NCBI RefSeq assembly: GCF_001659605.2
Contig: NC_035164.2
Location: forward strand, 1,017,001 to 1,081,000
Source: Manihot esculenta
Taxonomy: Eukaryota; Streptophyta; Magnoliopsida; Malpighiales; Euphorbiaceae
Length of the DNA stretch: 64,000 nt
Reading direction: 5' to 3'
Shown here piece by piece: positions 21,701-33,311 of this stretch (position 1 is the stretch's first letter; every line of letters starts with the position of its first letter). The position numbers and the translations under genes are program-made. Under the pieces are notes generated by a model. That model saw only the letters and a list, made by a program, of their open reading frames with translations. It ran no database searches and was not told the DNA's origin.

Positions 21701-24700
21701 TTATGGTATTTGTTTTTTAGCTTGTTACTTAGGTGAAATATCCCCTTTGAGTGTTTGTTATTAGAAGAGAGAGAGAGAGAGGTTGGGGGGGGGGTAACAA
21801 TTTATCTCCTTTACCTATTTTTTTGCTATTAATCATCATGGATGGGTTTTAGCTATTACTGTTATAATATATCACTTTGATTAATCTTTTATCTTGTACC
21901 AAACAGACTTAACTCTTATTTCTACACCCTGTAATCTTTTTCTATATCAATTTTCCTTTAACACCCCCCCTTCCCCCCGACACCAATCATTACACCCTTA
22001 ATTGTTACTGCTACAATTTTTAAGCCTCACACCTTAACCTGTATCAAATGCACACTAACGTATAGTTAGTTGTTATGATTGCCTACTTGCATGGATTCTC
22101 AGCTGGTAAGGCCTGAGGTTGGCTTCCTTGAGGTTGCTAGCTCATTCATGCTTCTTTAACATGCAGTATTATTCCTGTTAGGTGGAAGAACCAATATTAA
22201 GTTATTTTGATGTCAACCTAAAGCTTTAATTTCATCCTGCATTATGATTGCTTGTTGAGTATAATCCAATGTATAACCATACAGAAAACCATTAATGCAA
22301 GCAAAATGTAAGTTGTATGCTAACTGCATAATAAATTAATACAGGTTCTTGATTGTCCAAAAGAATTAACACTCTTAAATATTAAAAGAGTTTGGATAAT
22401 CTTAAAATTTGATTATTTCCAGAATATATAAACCTGACATTGCTGGATCTTTTGAGCCTGATGGCTTAAATTTGTTAGCCTGTTTTAAATGGGGTTCTGA
22501 GTTGTGTAATCAGTTTCATTCATGCATAATCTGTAAGTTGACATTGTAAAACTACCGTTTCTTGGTCCCTGTTGGATGAGCCAAAGTGGTTTACATATCT
22601 TGTTAGAAGGATTGCCTGCTGACTCAGGTTCCATAATTTGATGACTTGTCACTGCCAAATGATAGTTTAGATCTCAGTGTATTACTGTAGTTCTGAGATG
22701 AAAAACTTATCGATATTAAGAAGTACATTCCTCCCTCCCTCCTCCCCCTCTCCCCAACTCCCTCTTTTCAAGTTTCAAAATTCTCTCTATATTGCGCATT
22801 TGTTAAAGGATGATATTTTCCAATAAAATGTGATTGAGACGTTTGATTGCATCCACTAGTAACCTCTTATCTTGCAGTCTCAGTATAGCTTCTTTATGTT
22901 CCAGTAATGAAACATTTGTGTTGCAAATAATGTTATGTACCAGATGTCAGGCCTTTTGCAGGACAAGCCCAATAACTCAACTTGGTTTCATCTCTTACCT
23001 TTACAGGTTGATCAACCCAGTGGTTGTTGCCCCAACAATTGCTGCTGTTGGACTTTCATTTTATAGTTATGGTTTTCCACTGGTTGGTACATGTCTTGAG
23101 ATTGGTGTGGCGCAGATATTACTGGTTATTATTTTTTCTCTTGTAAGTTTATTGGACTATACCTCAGTATACTCAATTACAGGATTTTTCTCCAGTATTT
23201 TGGGAATATCTTTTCATTTTAATTTGTTAATACTGAAAATATTAGAATCTGCCGTCTCTCCCTGTTCAAGTATTTTGTTTTATTTAATCTATTCTTTTTC
23301 ATGCTTATTGCAGTATCTTCGCAAGATATCTGTTCTGGGTCACCGTGTTTTTCTCATTTATGCAGTAAGTTTACTTTGACAAATTTATATTTCAATCATC
23401 CTGTTTTTCATTGTTGCTGTTTTTATCTATTCCTTCTACCCTTATTGCACAGATCTGATCCTCTTGCTCATTGATTTTTCATTATATATTCTGCAATTGC
23501 TATTTGAACTTAAAGTTTACAAGTGTCATTTTTTCATGCACTGAAATTGTGACCCAACCCTAAAAGTTTCATGCTATGACTAGAAAGAATATTTTGTGAG
23601 GTTAGTAGTAGGCTCTAGGCTTGGAATGCCCTCTGTGGTACAAACCAGTATAATATCGTTTTTTTTTTCCCTACTATGATAGTATTATGAGAATTTTGGG
23701 AAATACATTGGAGTTAGGAATTGAGAGTGCCTAGAGATTAGATCTTACTCTTTTTCACCATAGTATAACTTTTATATCTATCTTGCCTTGCCTATGAACG
23801 TAGAACTTACGGTTGAACTATGTAAATCTTGTGTTCATTATTCTTTCTCTCTTGTACTGTGATTATGTGCATGTGTATGTGTATGTGCGTAGATCTGTGA
23901 GCTTGTAATAACAATAAGCCTAAGCCATTAATTGAGAGAACAATGCAACTTTGAGACTTAATTCAGATCTTTTTCACAATAAAATTGGACTTCCCATTTA
24001 GAACCCTCTTTCACTTGTAGGCCAACAAAACAAGGAAAAAATGTAAATGATCTATAAGGCAACCCAAGTGGGACTAACTGCATGGACTTCTTGGTGGAGT
24101 ACTGGAGTGTAAACGCAAACCAATACAAACTAGCAATCTTAATAGGGTAGCAAAAGTGAAAAAGTCCTTAGTCCAAATTACACTTTTGGAATATTGCAGC
24201 ACTAACAACTCAAGCTTTTATAATTGTTACATTGCTTATGTTCTTTTGTCATACTCTAGAATGTGATATTTCTATCTTTTCTTTACCAGGTTCCACTGGG
24301 TTTAGCAATCACATGGGCAGCGGCTTTCCTTCTGACTGAAGCTGGAGCCTACAGTTACAAAGGTTGTGATCCAAATATTCCTGCTTCAAATATTATATCT
24401 GATCACTGCAGAAAGCATGTTTCCAGGATGAAGCACTGTCGAGTTGATACTTCTCATGCATTGAAATCTTCCCCATGGTTTAGGTTTCCTTATCCCTTAC
24501 AATGGGGTACTCCTGTATTCGAGTGGAAAATGGCACTTGTTATGTGTGTGGTGTCCATTATCGCATCCGTGGATTCGGTTAGTTCCTTATAAATGGTTAT
24601 GTTGAATCTTCTGATGGACATGTGCAATATTTTGGCCTAAGTGCTATTATTTTTAAACATCATATATTTGCATGATATTTTACGACCTTGTAGACCTGAT

Positions 24701-27265
24701 TTTGTCATAAACTCAGGTTTGTTGACCTTCACACAATTCATTTGCATATGCATTTTTGTTAAAAATCTGCACTTGTTAGGAATTTCAAAATATTACATGT
24801 TGTCACTCGCATCTTTGCTGAAAACTTATGAATTACTTAGTAGTGATGTCTGGAGAATTAAATAATGTTCAGACATATAAAAATAAATAAATTTGTATTT
24901 GGCATCAAAATTATGAATTCAGTTATGGTTTCAGCATTGAATTTGGCAACTATCTATTGAGAAAGTAATACAATAGTAGGTGAATTACCCTAAAGTCCTT
25001 GAGGTTTTAGGAATTTCACCAGTTCGTTCTTATTTCAAATCACTCAATTAAAACGTCCATGTATTCTATAAATTCAACTCTTTGGTCCTTTTATTAAAGA
25101 AATCATTAACCGCCTTGCATATTCTTACTGTTTAGTTCTGTAATTTTAATTATAGGTATTATTTAATCTTTGTAATTTTAAATACTCATACTATTTAGTT
25201 CCTTTGAACAAGGCTAAAACAAGTTGATTTATGATTTCTTTGACAGGGGGACTTGAAAAGTTCAATTTTACAAAATATAAGGATGTTTTAATTGAGCGAT
25301 TTTGAAATAGGGATGAACTAATAAATTTCTAAAATTCCAGGAACTTGATAGTAATTCTCCCTACACTAATACCTAGCAATCAATTTTCTGGCATTTATTG
25401 TTGCACTTGTCATGCATTAAACTAAAGATGTCTAAGAAATGGTTGTGTATATGATGTACTGGATAAAGTTCGAGGACACTTCCTGATTTTTTCTTTTGGT
25501 TTGAAATTAGGTTGGCTCATACCACGCATCATCACTGTTGGTGGCATCTAGACCTCCAACACGAGGTGTTCTTAGCAGGGGGATTGGCCTTGAAGGACTT
25601 TCTAGTGTGTTGGCTGGTCTATGGGGTACTGGAACTGGCTCCACAACCTTAACTGAGAACGTGCACACTATTGCTGTGACTAAAATGGGAAGCCGCAGAG
25701 CAGTTGAATTAGGGGCATGTGTTCTGATTCTCTTATCCCTTGTTGGTAAGAGCTAATCTTGTTTTTATTCTACAATTTTACTTAGCACAGCATAACAATC
25801 TGTTTTTTTTCCATTGTTTGTGAAAAGCATATGTCATGGTTTGAATGCTGACAAATATTTTGATTTGCAAAAGGACAGACAATGAATCATATCTCCATTG
25901 CATTACAGATATCCTGCAAAAGACCTTCTCAGCATTTGAAATTGGTTACTTGTATTTCATATATGGTTTTTGTCCAAAGTACTCTCATTAACATCACTAA
26001 CGTTCTCTGCCTTGTTAATAATTTTGGATTTATTTATAAGTTATTTTTGAGAGCAAGGGGGAGAAAAAGGGGGTTGGGAGCAGTTTGCTTGCAGTTTGTT
26101 CCCATTAATCTCTTAAGTTTTTATTAGAGCTCCCGCTTCTAAATCTTGGGATGAAAATTTTACTGGTAGATTAGAACACATTCTTTATATATATATATAT
26201 ATATATGTATGTGTATGTATACAGTTGTTCCTTGTTTCTAAGAATCTGTTATTACCAGGTAAAGTTGGAGGATTTATAGCTTCAATTCCTGAAGTAATGG
26301 TCGCTGCTCTCCTGTGCTTCATGTGGGCAATGCTTACAGCACTAGGATTGTCAAATCTGCGCTACAGTGAGGCTGGAAGCTCTCGGAATATCATCATAGT
26401 TGGCCTATCTTTATTCTTTTCACTTTCAGTGCCAGCATATTTTCAGCAATATGGCATCTCCCCAAATAGCAACTTGTCTGTTCCAAGCTATTTTCTGCCT
26501 TATATTGTTGCCTCTCATGGACCATTCCGCAGCAAATACGGAGGGGTATGAGTCTTGTTTTCTACTTGTCCTCCTATATCATATGAAAATGCTGCTTCTT
26601 TTACGCAAATCTCAATCTATAATTTATTTATTGGTAGCAAAATGAGGTACCTAAAAAACTTACAAGCTATGAACTAAATGTGCCTGTTGACTGGGATCGG
26701 CTCGCTTCTCTTTTTTGTCTGGCCTGTCAAAACCTTCTCTATCTCGATTGCATCATCCGTCTTTCTTGCTTGTCTTGAGCAAGATCTTTTACTTTTCTTT
26801 CTAGCTGTTATATTGAATATTATTTAAATGTGTTCTTCTTAGTTTACGGTTTGAATTTAGAATCCAGACCGAATTTCTCTGTGATTTTTCATTTAGCACT
26901 TCATCTTCTTTGAGTTAAACATTTATTAGTCTGTGTTGAGGCTCCAACTCCCATATTTTTTGAACTCCACTTATATTCGAAGTCCCTGAACCGACCACTT
27001 GGGATTGACATTGCAAATTTTGGTAAATGTGTTGGCTTTGCAGTTGAACTACTTTTTAAACACATTATTATCCTTACATATGGTGATTGCATTCCTGGTG
27101 GCTGTTATCCTGGACAACACTGTACCAGGCAGTCGACAAGAGCGGGGAGTCTACGTATGGTCTGAAACAGAGGCAGCAAGGAGGGAACCGGCTGTCACCA
27201 AAGACTACGAGTTACCCTTCAGAGTTGGCCGGGTTTTCAGATGGGTGAAATGGGTTGGGCTTTGA
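18763..27265 (+). CDS. NAT12: Nucleobase-ascorbate transporter, NAT11/NAT12 type, ten exons
   Basis: The gene encodes a membrane permease of the NAT/NCS2 family, which moves purines, uracil or related compounds; the substrate of this subgroup is not settled. Exons are 18763-19285, 19873-19970, 20076-20246, 20964-21064, 23007-23142, 23314-23364, 24290-24577, 25511-25745, 26259-26545 and 27044-27265. All junctions are GT-AG, phases are consistent, and the total is 2112 bases or 703 residues, close to Arabidopsis NAT12. Residues 1-170 are hydrophilic, Pro- and charge-rich, a trait of the NAT11/12 branch. The membrane core starts about residue 175 with the QH motif (GFQH, 183-184). The family signature appears as ENVHTIAVTKMG near 505-516, with His where most NATs have Gly. 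The C-terminal tail after residue 650 is charged and ends in FRWVKWVGL. NAT12 versus NAT11 is chosen by length and by the ADT neighbour. The largest intron (21065-23006) is about 1.9 kb. Confidence 0.95.
21101..21167. repeat. 29-bp tandem repeat in NAT intron 4
   Basis: The unit cttactcttatattaacag followed by aaaagattac is present twice without change (21101-21129, 21130-21158) and begins a third time. The perfect identity points to a recent slippage or duplication. It is intronic with no visible function. Confidence 0.85.
24976..25365. mobile_element. MITE with long inverted arms in NAT intron 7
   Basis: The left arm starts gtaggtgaattaccctaaag and the right end, reversed, starts gtagggagaattactatcaa. 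The arms remain alignable inwards for about 130 bases, including atttcaaatcactcaatt against atttcaaaatcgctcaatt. The length is about 390 bases, wholly inside the intron between exons 7 and 8, leaving splice sites intact. I could not define the target-site duplication with confidence. Confidence 0.7.
26185..26222. repeat. (TA)n microsatellite in NAT intron 8
   Basis: An uninterrupted TA run (about 26185-26206) is followed by gtatgtgtatgtat. It lies about 40 bases upstream of exon 9 and is likely to vary in length between individuals. Confidence 0.85.
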
Positions 27266-30200
27266 GAAACCAATGATGCCTTTGTTGTTGTGCTGCTCAT
27301 CATTGCAGTGAAGATCTCCTATTCAAAAGGAGATGATTTCGGCTGCGTTTTGATTCAAGATGCAAGTCCCTTTGAGGTCACAAGGTAAATAGAAGGGAGG
27401 AGCAAAATGATTTTTCTCACACGGCTGGTCGGCCTTCTTGGGACTATAGGTCTATAGAGTTGAGTTATTTGTGTAAATTTGAAAGGTCCATAGGGATCTG
27501 ATTGTGTTGTAATTTGAAATTATCAACAATGTATGTAGTTTCTGAATTCATTGAAAATTTGTCTAGAGGGGACTTCCTACTCTTAGAACAACACTGAGAA
27601 TCCATCTTCTCCATGTATATCTTTTCTCTCAGTTATATTCTTAATGAGTTTCTTTTGCTATTGCTGGATTCTCCAATCACTTGAAAATTTTCTTTTCTGC
27701 AACTTTCTTTACCCCTTGTGTGAGTGGATAATAATTATTAATACATAAACAAACTCTTAACATCACAATTACATCAATCATTCATTAGCAACCTCTTCAG
27801 ATTAAATTATTAAATTAAATTTGTGAATAAAATATATGAAAGTTCAATTATTTTCGGCAGAACCCTTTTCTCTCACGTGGGCTGCGTGCGTAGCTGTGGT
27901 CCTCAATACGGCTTCGTATAATCGTATTCTCTTCTAATCTTTTTTTTAATAAGACAAAATCATGTAAAAAAAACGTTTTTTTAACTTGCAAAACTCATTT
28001 TTGCACATTTAAATGCAATAGAAAGAGATAAATATACAAAGAAGTTATTTATTAGGATAATTTTAAAAATTTATTATGTAATTTTGCATTGATTGATACT
28101 TAAGGGATTTTTTTCAAGTCAACAAAATGATAATATATTATTAATATTGTTAATTAATTCGCCAAATACCATTATTTTATTGGGTGATGTGGCGAAGCAT
28201 ATATAATTAGATAATATATTTCAAAAATAATAACCTTTTCCACGTATAATTATTCCTATTTATTATCATAATTTTCAATTTTTTTTTTTTAAAAAACATT
28301 TTGTTGGTTGTTGATAAATCATATATTTAAGATTTAACAATAAAAATCCCAATGTGAAAACACCCACAAATAATAATTCTGTTACGACCTCAGGTCCACA
28401 AATAATAATAATAAAATAACAAAAATAATCATATATTATTATTACTTGCCTTTTTTTTTTTACCTACATGATTAAACACAGTAAGATTTATAAAAATAGG
28501 TTAATTTTTTAAGGTTATTTACAAATCAAATAGGTTAATTTATAAAAATTAAAGAGCAGTTATTATATAATACATTTTTATTATTTAATTAAAAATAAAT
28601 AAATAAATAAATCTAAAATAATACGCTTAATCCAGTCAACTTGAACGTGATGAGTGAACTTAAAATTTCAATAAGTCTGCCAATAAGCCAATAAGTTCAT
28701 CCTCTGTATGAAAAGTACGAGGAAATTTCGAGTTTAAATCAATCTTATCATAAGAAAAAAAAATTATTTACTGTAGTATATCAAATCAGTTATACTTAGC
28801 TATTATATTTCCTTCATACAAAAGAATTCAAGTATTCTATTAATAATATGATTAATAATTAATTAGTAAAAAAAGACTCTGAATTATATAGTGGGACTAA
28901 AAATTTTAATTTTTTTTTACAATTTATCATTGAACTATTTAATAATAGTTAAATTTTTGAATAATAATTAAAAGTCAAATTGAGACTTGGAAAATAGACT
29001 TTGATATTTATTACTCCGTTCTAGGATAAATTTCACCATTTATAATAATTAATTTATAGCGTAATTTCCAAAAATTTATAATTTAATTTTATTTATATAA
29101 TTTTTTTATTAATAAATTTTTTTTATCAAAATTCACAGTTAAACTATAATAATTAAGTATTTTATATTTCTTCACTATTAAATTATAATAATTAAATATT
29201 ACAGATTTAATTTTTTATAATAGTTTAATTTTTAATTTTAAAATTTATGATAATTTAATTATTATAATTTTAATATTTATAATAATTTAATATTTTTAAT
29301 TTGAATCGATTTCGATTAATTATCCACTAACAATAAATTTAATAAAAGAATTAATTTATTAATAAAATAAATATTTAAAAATTAAATTATTTAATATTAA
29401 ATAAATATAAATTAAATTATATTCTTTTTATTTCATAATTTTTATTTATTTTTTAGTTATATTAAAATTATTATTTATTTATTTTTTTAAAATTATAATA
29501 ATGTATAAATTGATTATTATAATTTTATTTTATTTTTAAAATTTCTCTCAATATTTAATAAAATTTAATATATTTAAGAGATATATAATTAAAAAATTAA
29601 TAAATTTTTTTTAATATATGTAAAAAATAAAATAAATAAAAATTATAAAATAATAAAAATAAATTTTATTAAACATGGCGACTATACTGGAAATTACCCT
29701 AATTTAACAAAACGGACAAAGAAGTTGAAAGATTCTAACGTTGTGGATGAAATTCAAAGTCCACAATAGGTGTCTTGACCAATGACAACACAAAGCCTTC
29801 AACAACCATGTTGATGTTAACAGCCTCACCTAATATATTTTCAGAAAAAAAACTTATTAAACTGATAATTTACCACTTTCATACCCATACACACCCCTCC
29901 TTCCTCCGAATCTTCTTTATTATTTTAAAACTTCTCTCCTCTACATCAAGTTGATTTCAAGACTCTAAGCTCTTTTATTATAACACTACTTTGTTTTAAC
30001 CCACGTGTCAATATAAATCTAATAAAATTTAAAAAAATACATTTAAAGAGACAAATGTTTTATTTCAATCAATAGAAAATTAAGTATATACACTCAAGTC
30101 TAGATGAGACTCATTTTTACTAAAAAGCTTTTCATATGCACTTAAAAGCCTATTTGATATTCATATTAGAGTTTGTTGTTAAAAAAAAATAATTTTTTAA

Positions 30201-30385
30201 AAATAATACTTAAAAGATTTTAATTTTTTTAATGAATATGAATTTAATAAGTAATTTTAAATTTTTAATAATTTATTATGATACTGTTAATGCGATGAAT
30301 AATTTTGCATACACTTCATCAATGGAGAATAAGTATAGGATTTGACTGAATTACTTTTTGGAGAAAACATAAAAGTTTAATATAC
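27266..30385. other. NAT 3' UTR and AT-rich spacer to ADT copy 1
   Basis: The first 400 bases or so are balanced in composition and probably form the NAT 3' UTR. Beyond about 27720 the DNA is AT-rich, with no gene. Two short segments (about 28300-28480 and 29690-29835) match sequences downstream of ADT copy 2 and are described separately. A perfect ABRE-like cacgtgtc lies at about 30003, 600 bases upstream of the ADT start codon. Confidence 0.55.
28300..29835 (+). repeat. Duplicated flank block U, upstream of ADT copy 1
   Basis: Two islands in this interval are alignable, in the same order and orientation, with 42360-43215. The first island shares ttgttggttg, cccaatgtgaaaacac and attattattacttgcc (the partner reads cccaatgtgaacacac and attattattccttgcc). 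The second shares gaaagattc, attcaaagtc and tcttgaccaatgacaacaca (the partner reads tcttgaccaatcaccacac). The sequence between the islands is diverged AT-rich DNA. The block was evidently part of the duplicated ADT unit. Confidence 0.65.
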
Positions 30386-30598
30386 ACTCGCGCGTACATA
30401 CACCCTGCCAACTCAGCGTAGGTATGAGATTTGACCGAGTCACCTGTCAAACACTTCATCACCTATAAAACCCACTTCACGCCCCTCTCTATTCTCAGCT
30501 TGACGTTCCATTGCACAGAGAACACCAAGCTTTAAAGAAAAATCCCTCCCTATTCTTTCTATTATTCAATTAAGCGGAACAAAGACGCTAGCTTAACG
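30386..30598 (+). promoter_or_regulatory. Proximal promoter and leader of ADT copy 1
   Basis: A TATA box (ctataaaa, 30463-30470) is followed about 30 bases later by a pyrimidine-rich start region (cccctctctattctcagc). Upstream are TTGACC (W-box type) near 30431 and, inverted, TGTCAA near 30445. The whole stretch from gtaggtatgagat to agcttgacgttcc is preserved in front of ADT copy 2 with few changes, marking it as constrained or recently duplicated. The binding sites are inferred from motif match only. Confidence 0.6.
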
Positions 30599-31885
30599 AT
30601 GCAGGCGATCTCTCCTTCGTCTCCGCTCAAGTCTTTGCTCCCGACTCGGCGTCCACTCGCCCGAGTCACTCCCAACAAACTATCTGTTCATTGCATCTAT
30701 CGTTCAGATCCCATCCATTTCCCCAACGGCGTTGGCTCCAGTCGAGCTGACTGGCAAACCTCTTGCGCTATATTAGCTAGCAGAGTTGTCTCTCAAGAGC
30801 AACCTACAGACAAATCCAATGGAGATTACGGCGGCGATCGTAGCGCCGACCATGTCGCTGCTGTTAATGGTCATAAGACCTCTGTCGACCTTAATTTAGT
30901 CCCTCTGAACAAAGGCTCTACTGAAGATAACAATAAGGCCATGAAGCCTTTAACTATTACAGATCTCTCACCGGCTCCTATGCACGGGTCTCATCTCCGT
31001 GTAGCTTATCAGGGAGTTCCTGGGGCATATTCAGAGGCTGCAGCAGGAAAAGCTTATCCGAACTGTGAATCTATTCCTTGCGATCAATTCGAGGTTGCTT
31101 TCCAGGCGGTGGAGCTCTGGGTTGCAGATCGTGCGGTTTTACCAGTTGAGAATTCTCTTGGCGGATCAATTCACAGAAATTATGATTTGCTCCTCCGGCA
31201 TCGCCTCCATATCGTCGGCGAAGTACAATTACCGGTCCACCACTGTCTCTTAGCCCTCCCTGGCGTCCACAAAGAGAACATTACTCGAGTGATCTCTCAT
31301 CCTCAAGCACTCGCACAGTGCGAGCTAAGTCTCTCTAAACTCGGACTAAACGCCGCCAGGGAGGCAGTGGATGACACAGCTGGAGCTGCAGAGCACATAG
31401 CTGCCAACAACCTTCGCGACACAGCTGCCATAGCAAGTGCACGGGCGGCGGAGCTGTACGGACTACAGATACTGGCAGATGGAATCCAGGACGACTCAAG
31501 CAACGTAACGCGATTCGTGATGTTAGCGCGTGAGCCCATAATCCCGCGCACAGATAGACCATTCAAGACGAGCATTGTTTTCGCACACGATAAGGGAACG
31601 AGCGTGCTTTTCAAAGTGCTATCAGCGTTCGCGTTTCGCAACATCAACTTGACGAAGATTGAGTCGCGACCGCACCGAAATTGTCCAATCAGGCTGGTGG
31701 ACGACGCGAATGTGGGCACAGCAAAGCACTTCGAGTACATGTTTTATGTGGATTTTGAAGCGTCAATGGCGGACGTTAGGGCACAGAACGCGTTAGCAGA
31801 GGTGCAAGAGTTCACATCTTTCTTGAGGGTGTTGGGGAGCTATCCTATGGACATGACCCCTTGGTGTCCATCAATGGGAAATTAG
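30599..31885 (+). CDS. Arogenate/prephenate dehydratase, ADT3-like, copy 1
   Basis: The enzyme removes water and CO2 from arogenate (or prephenate) to give phenylalanine (or phenylpyruvate), the last step of phenylalanine synthesis, in the plastid stroma. The 428-residue protein is encoded without introns, as in the Arabidopsis ADT3/4/5 group as I recall it. Residues 1 to about 90 are Ser/Arg/Pro-rich, a transit peptide. The dehydratase domain spans about 133-310, starting [15 protein letters not shown], with [15 protein letters not shown] at 184-198 and the catalytic TRF at 304-306. The ACT regulatory domain spans about 323-415 with GTSVLFKVL and the phenylalanine-binding ESRPHR at 355-360. 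Residue 362 is Cys (copy 2 has Arg). The start at 30599 matches copy 2 exactly. I cannot tell arogenate from prephenate preference by reading alone. It lies about 3.3 kb downstream of the NAT gene. Confidence 0.95.
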   Translation: MQAISPSSPLKSLLPTRRPLARVTPNKLSVHCIYRSDPIHFPNGVGSSRADWQTSCAILASRVVSQEQPTDKSNGDYGGDRSADHVAAVNGHKTSVDLNLVPLNKGSTEDNNKAMKPLTITDLSPAPMHGSHLRVAYQGVPGAYSEAAAGKAYPNCESIPCDQFEVAFQAVELWVADRAVLPVENSLGGSIHRNYDLLLRHRLHIVGEVQLPVHHCLLALPGVHKENITRVISHPQALAQCELSLSKLGLNAAREAVDDTAGAAEHIAANNLRDTAAIASARAAELYGLQILADGIQDDSSNVTRFVMLAREPIIPRTDRPFKTSIVFAHDKGTSVLFKVLSAFAFRNINLTKIESRPHRNCPIRLVDDANVGTAKHFEYMFYVDFEASMADVRAQNALAEVQEFTSFLRVLGSYPMDMTPWCPSMGN

Positions 31886-33099
31886 CAAAGCCCACCAATA
31901 GAAAATTCGAGAAAAAAGAAACCCCTAAGTGTTATTATTTACACCAAAAGGGAAACTGAATTTTTTTTATTTAGATTTTTTATTATTTTAAATTGGGAAT
32001 TTTTATTTCAACAATGAGAATATATTGGCGTAAATATTTTGAAATTAAACATAGTTGTTGGTGAAAGGTGTAAGATTATGAATTACCCATGGCCCTTTGT
32101 ATGTCAAGAGACCCTTTTGCTTAGAAGGGACATGAAAATGAATATATCATAAGACTTTTCCATACATTGCTTTTCCTTTTTTTTCTTTCCTATTTTTTAT
32201 CTGGTTAGCTTCTGAAGTTACTTCTTTGTTTATGAATTTTAAAGCATTTGTTTGACTTACTATTTGAAGATTCTATTCACACTATAGTGGTTGCAGGTTA
32301 TGCAAACATTAGATGGGCATTGTTAAGGGCTGTGAGCTACAGGGACATGACTGCCTAATTTTGGGTTGGTGGTGGATTTTCAAAATTGGTGGTGGAAAAG
32401 CAGAGGGCTAACTAAGCTAGGTAGTTGTCATACTCACACCCTTTCTCCTTTCTTTTTTTCTTGTTATAATTATCTATACTACTTGTTGTCTGCTCATTTT
32501 AATCATTCCAACTTGTATGAATAGGTAATATTGATTTGCATATGAATTCTTCAAACATTTTGTTTTGTTTCTTTGTTTTTTAATTATACTAATTTTTTTT
32601 ATGATGAACAATCTTGCTTCCTTTGTCATATATCCATGCTTTTGGATCCAATATGTCATCTTGTTATTTTTCTTCCATAATGATAATTTTGTATTCTTAT
32701 CAAAACTAAATTAAGATTGTATGGAAGAAAGTAAAAAAAAAAAAAACGTAATAATTAGGAGGAAAAATAAAAAATTTTATTGATTTGTTTAAATATCAGA
32801 GAAACATATAAAAGCTAAATTGTATTAAATAGTAAAATTATAATTACAATTTTAAATATTTTAATAAGAGCATAATAAATGTAAGAATATATTTGTAATT
32901 TAAAAACTTTTCTCCCACTTTATCCCCAATTCAGAGAAAAAATAAAAGTGGATTTTAAAACTTATTTTTCTTTCAATATTTTCTCTTGTCTCTAATTTCC
33001 TTTCATCTGAAAAAATTTAGATAAAAAATATAATTTGTTCCTCCTAAATTTTCCTTCCTTATTTTCTCTCCTTCTAACAAACCCAGCTTAAAGATAGAA
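31886..33099. other. 3' UTR of ADT copy 1 and AT-rich spacer
   Basis: The first 60 bases after the stop (ttagcaaagcccaccaatag and onwards) match those after ADT copy 2, and weaker similarity continues to about 32150 (ccctttgtatgtcaagag, agaagggacatgaaaatg). This is probably the 3' UTR. The rest is AT-rich with no gene. Confidence 0.6.
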
Positions 33100-33311
33100 A
33101 ACAAAGAGTGGTGTATTTTATGGTGATGATATTTAAGTGTGAAGGAGGAGAAAATGAAGGGTTTGGTAAGGGGGAGAGGAGAGTGCATGATGAGGAGTTA
33201 GAGGCAAGTGTTGGGGTAGGTGAAAATGTTTTTAGTGGTTGAAAATGAAAGCTACATCTTCATACAAATCCGTGGGCAATTCCTAACCAAATCTTTTTTT
33301 TTAATTAATTT
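33100..33311 (+). repeat. Duplicated flank block D, downstream of ADT copy 1
   Basis: This stretch aligns with 40905-41140: ggtttggtaag, gagaggagagtg, ggtaggtgaa, tttttagtggttgaaa and ggcaattcctaaccaaatc have near-identical partners in the same order. It lies 1.3 kb after the ADT copy 1 stop but its partner lies 4 kb after the copy 2 stop, so about 2.7 kb was gained on the copy 2 side or lost here. The sequence has a GA-rich character but no reading frame. Confidence 0.7.

Noticed and set aside
31303..31740. Antisense 145-codon frame inside ADT copy 1, repeated at 36394-36831 in copy 2
   Set aside because: It is kept in both copies only because it is antisense to the conserved sense coding sequence. 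It resembles no family and lacks its own promoter.
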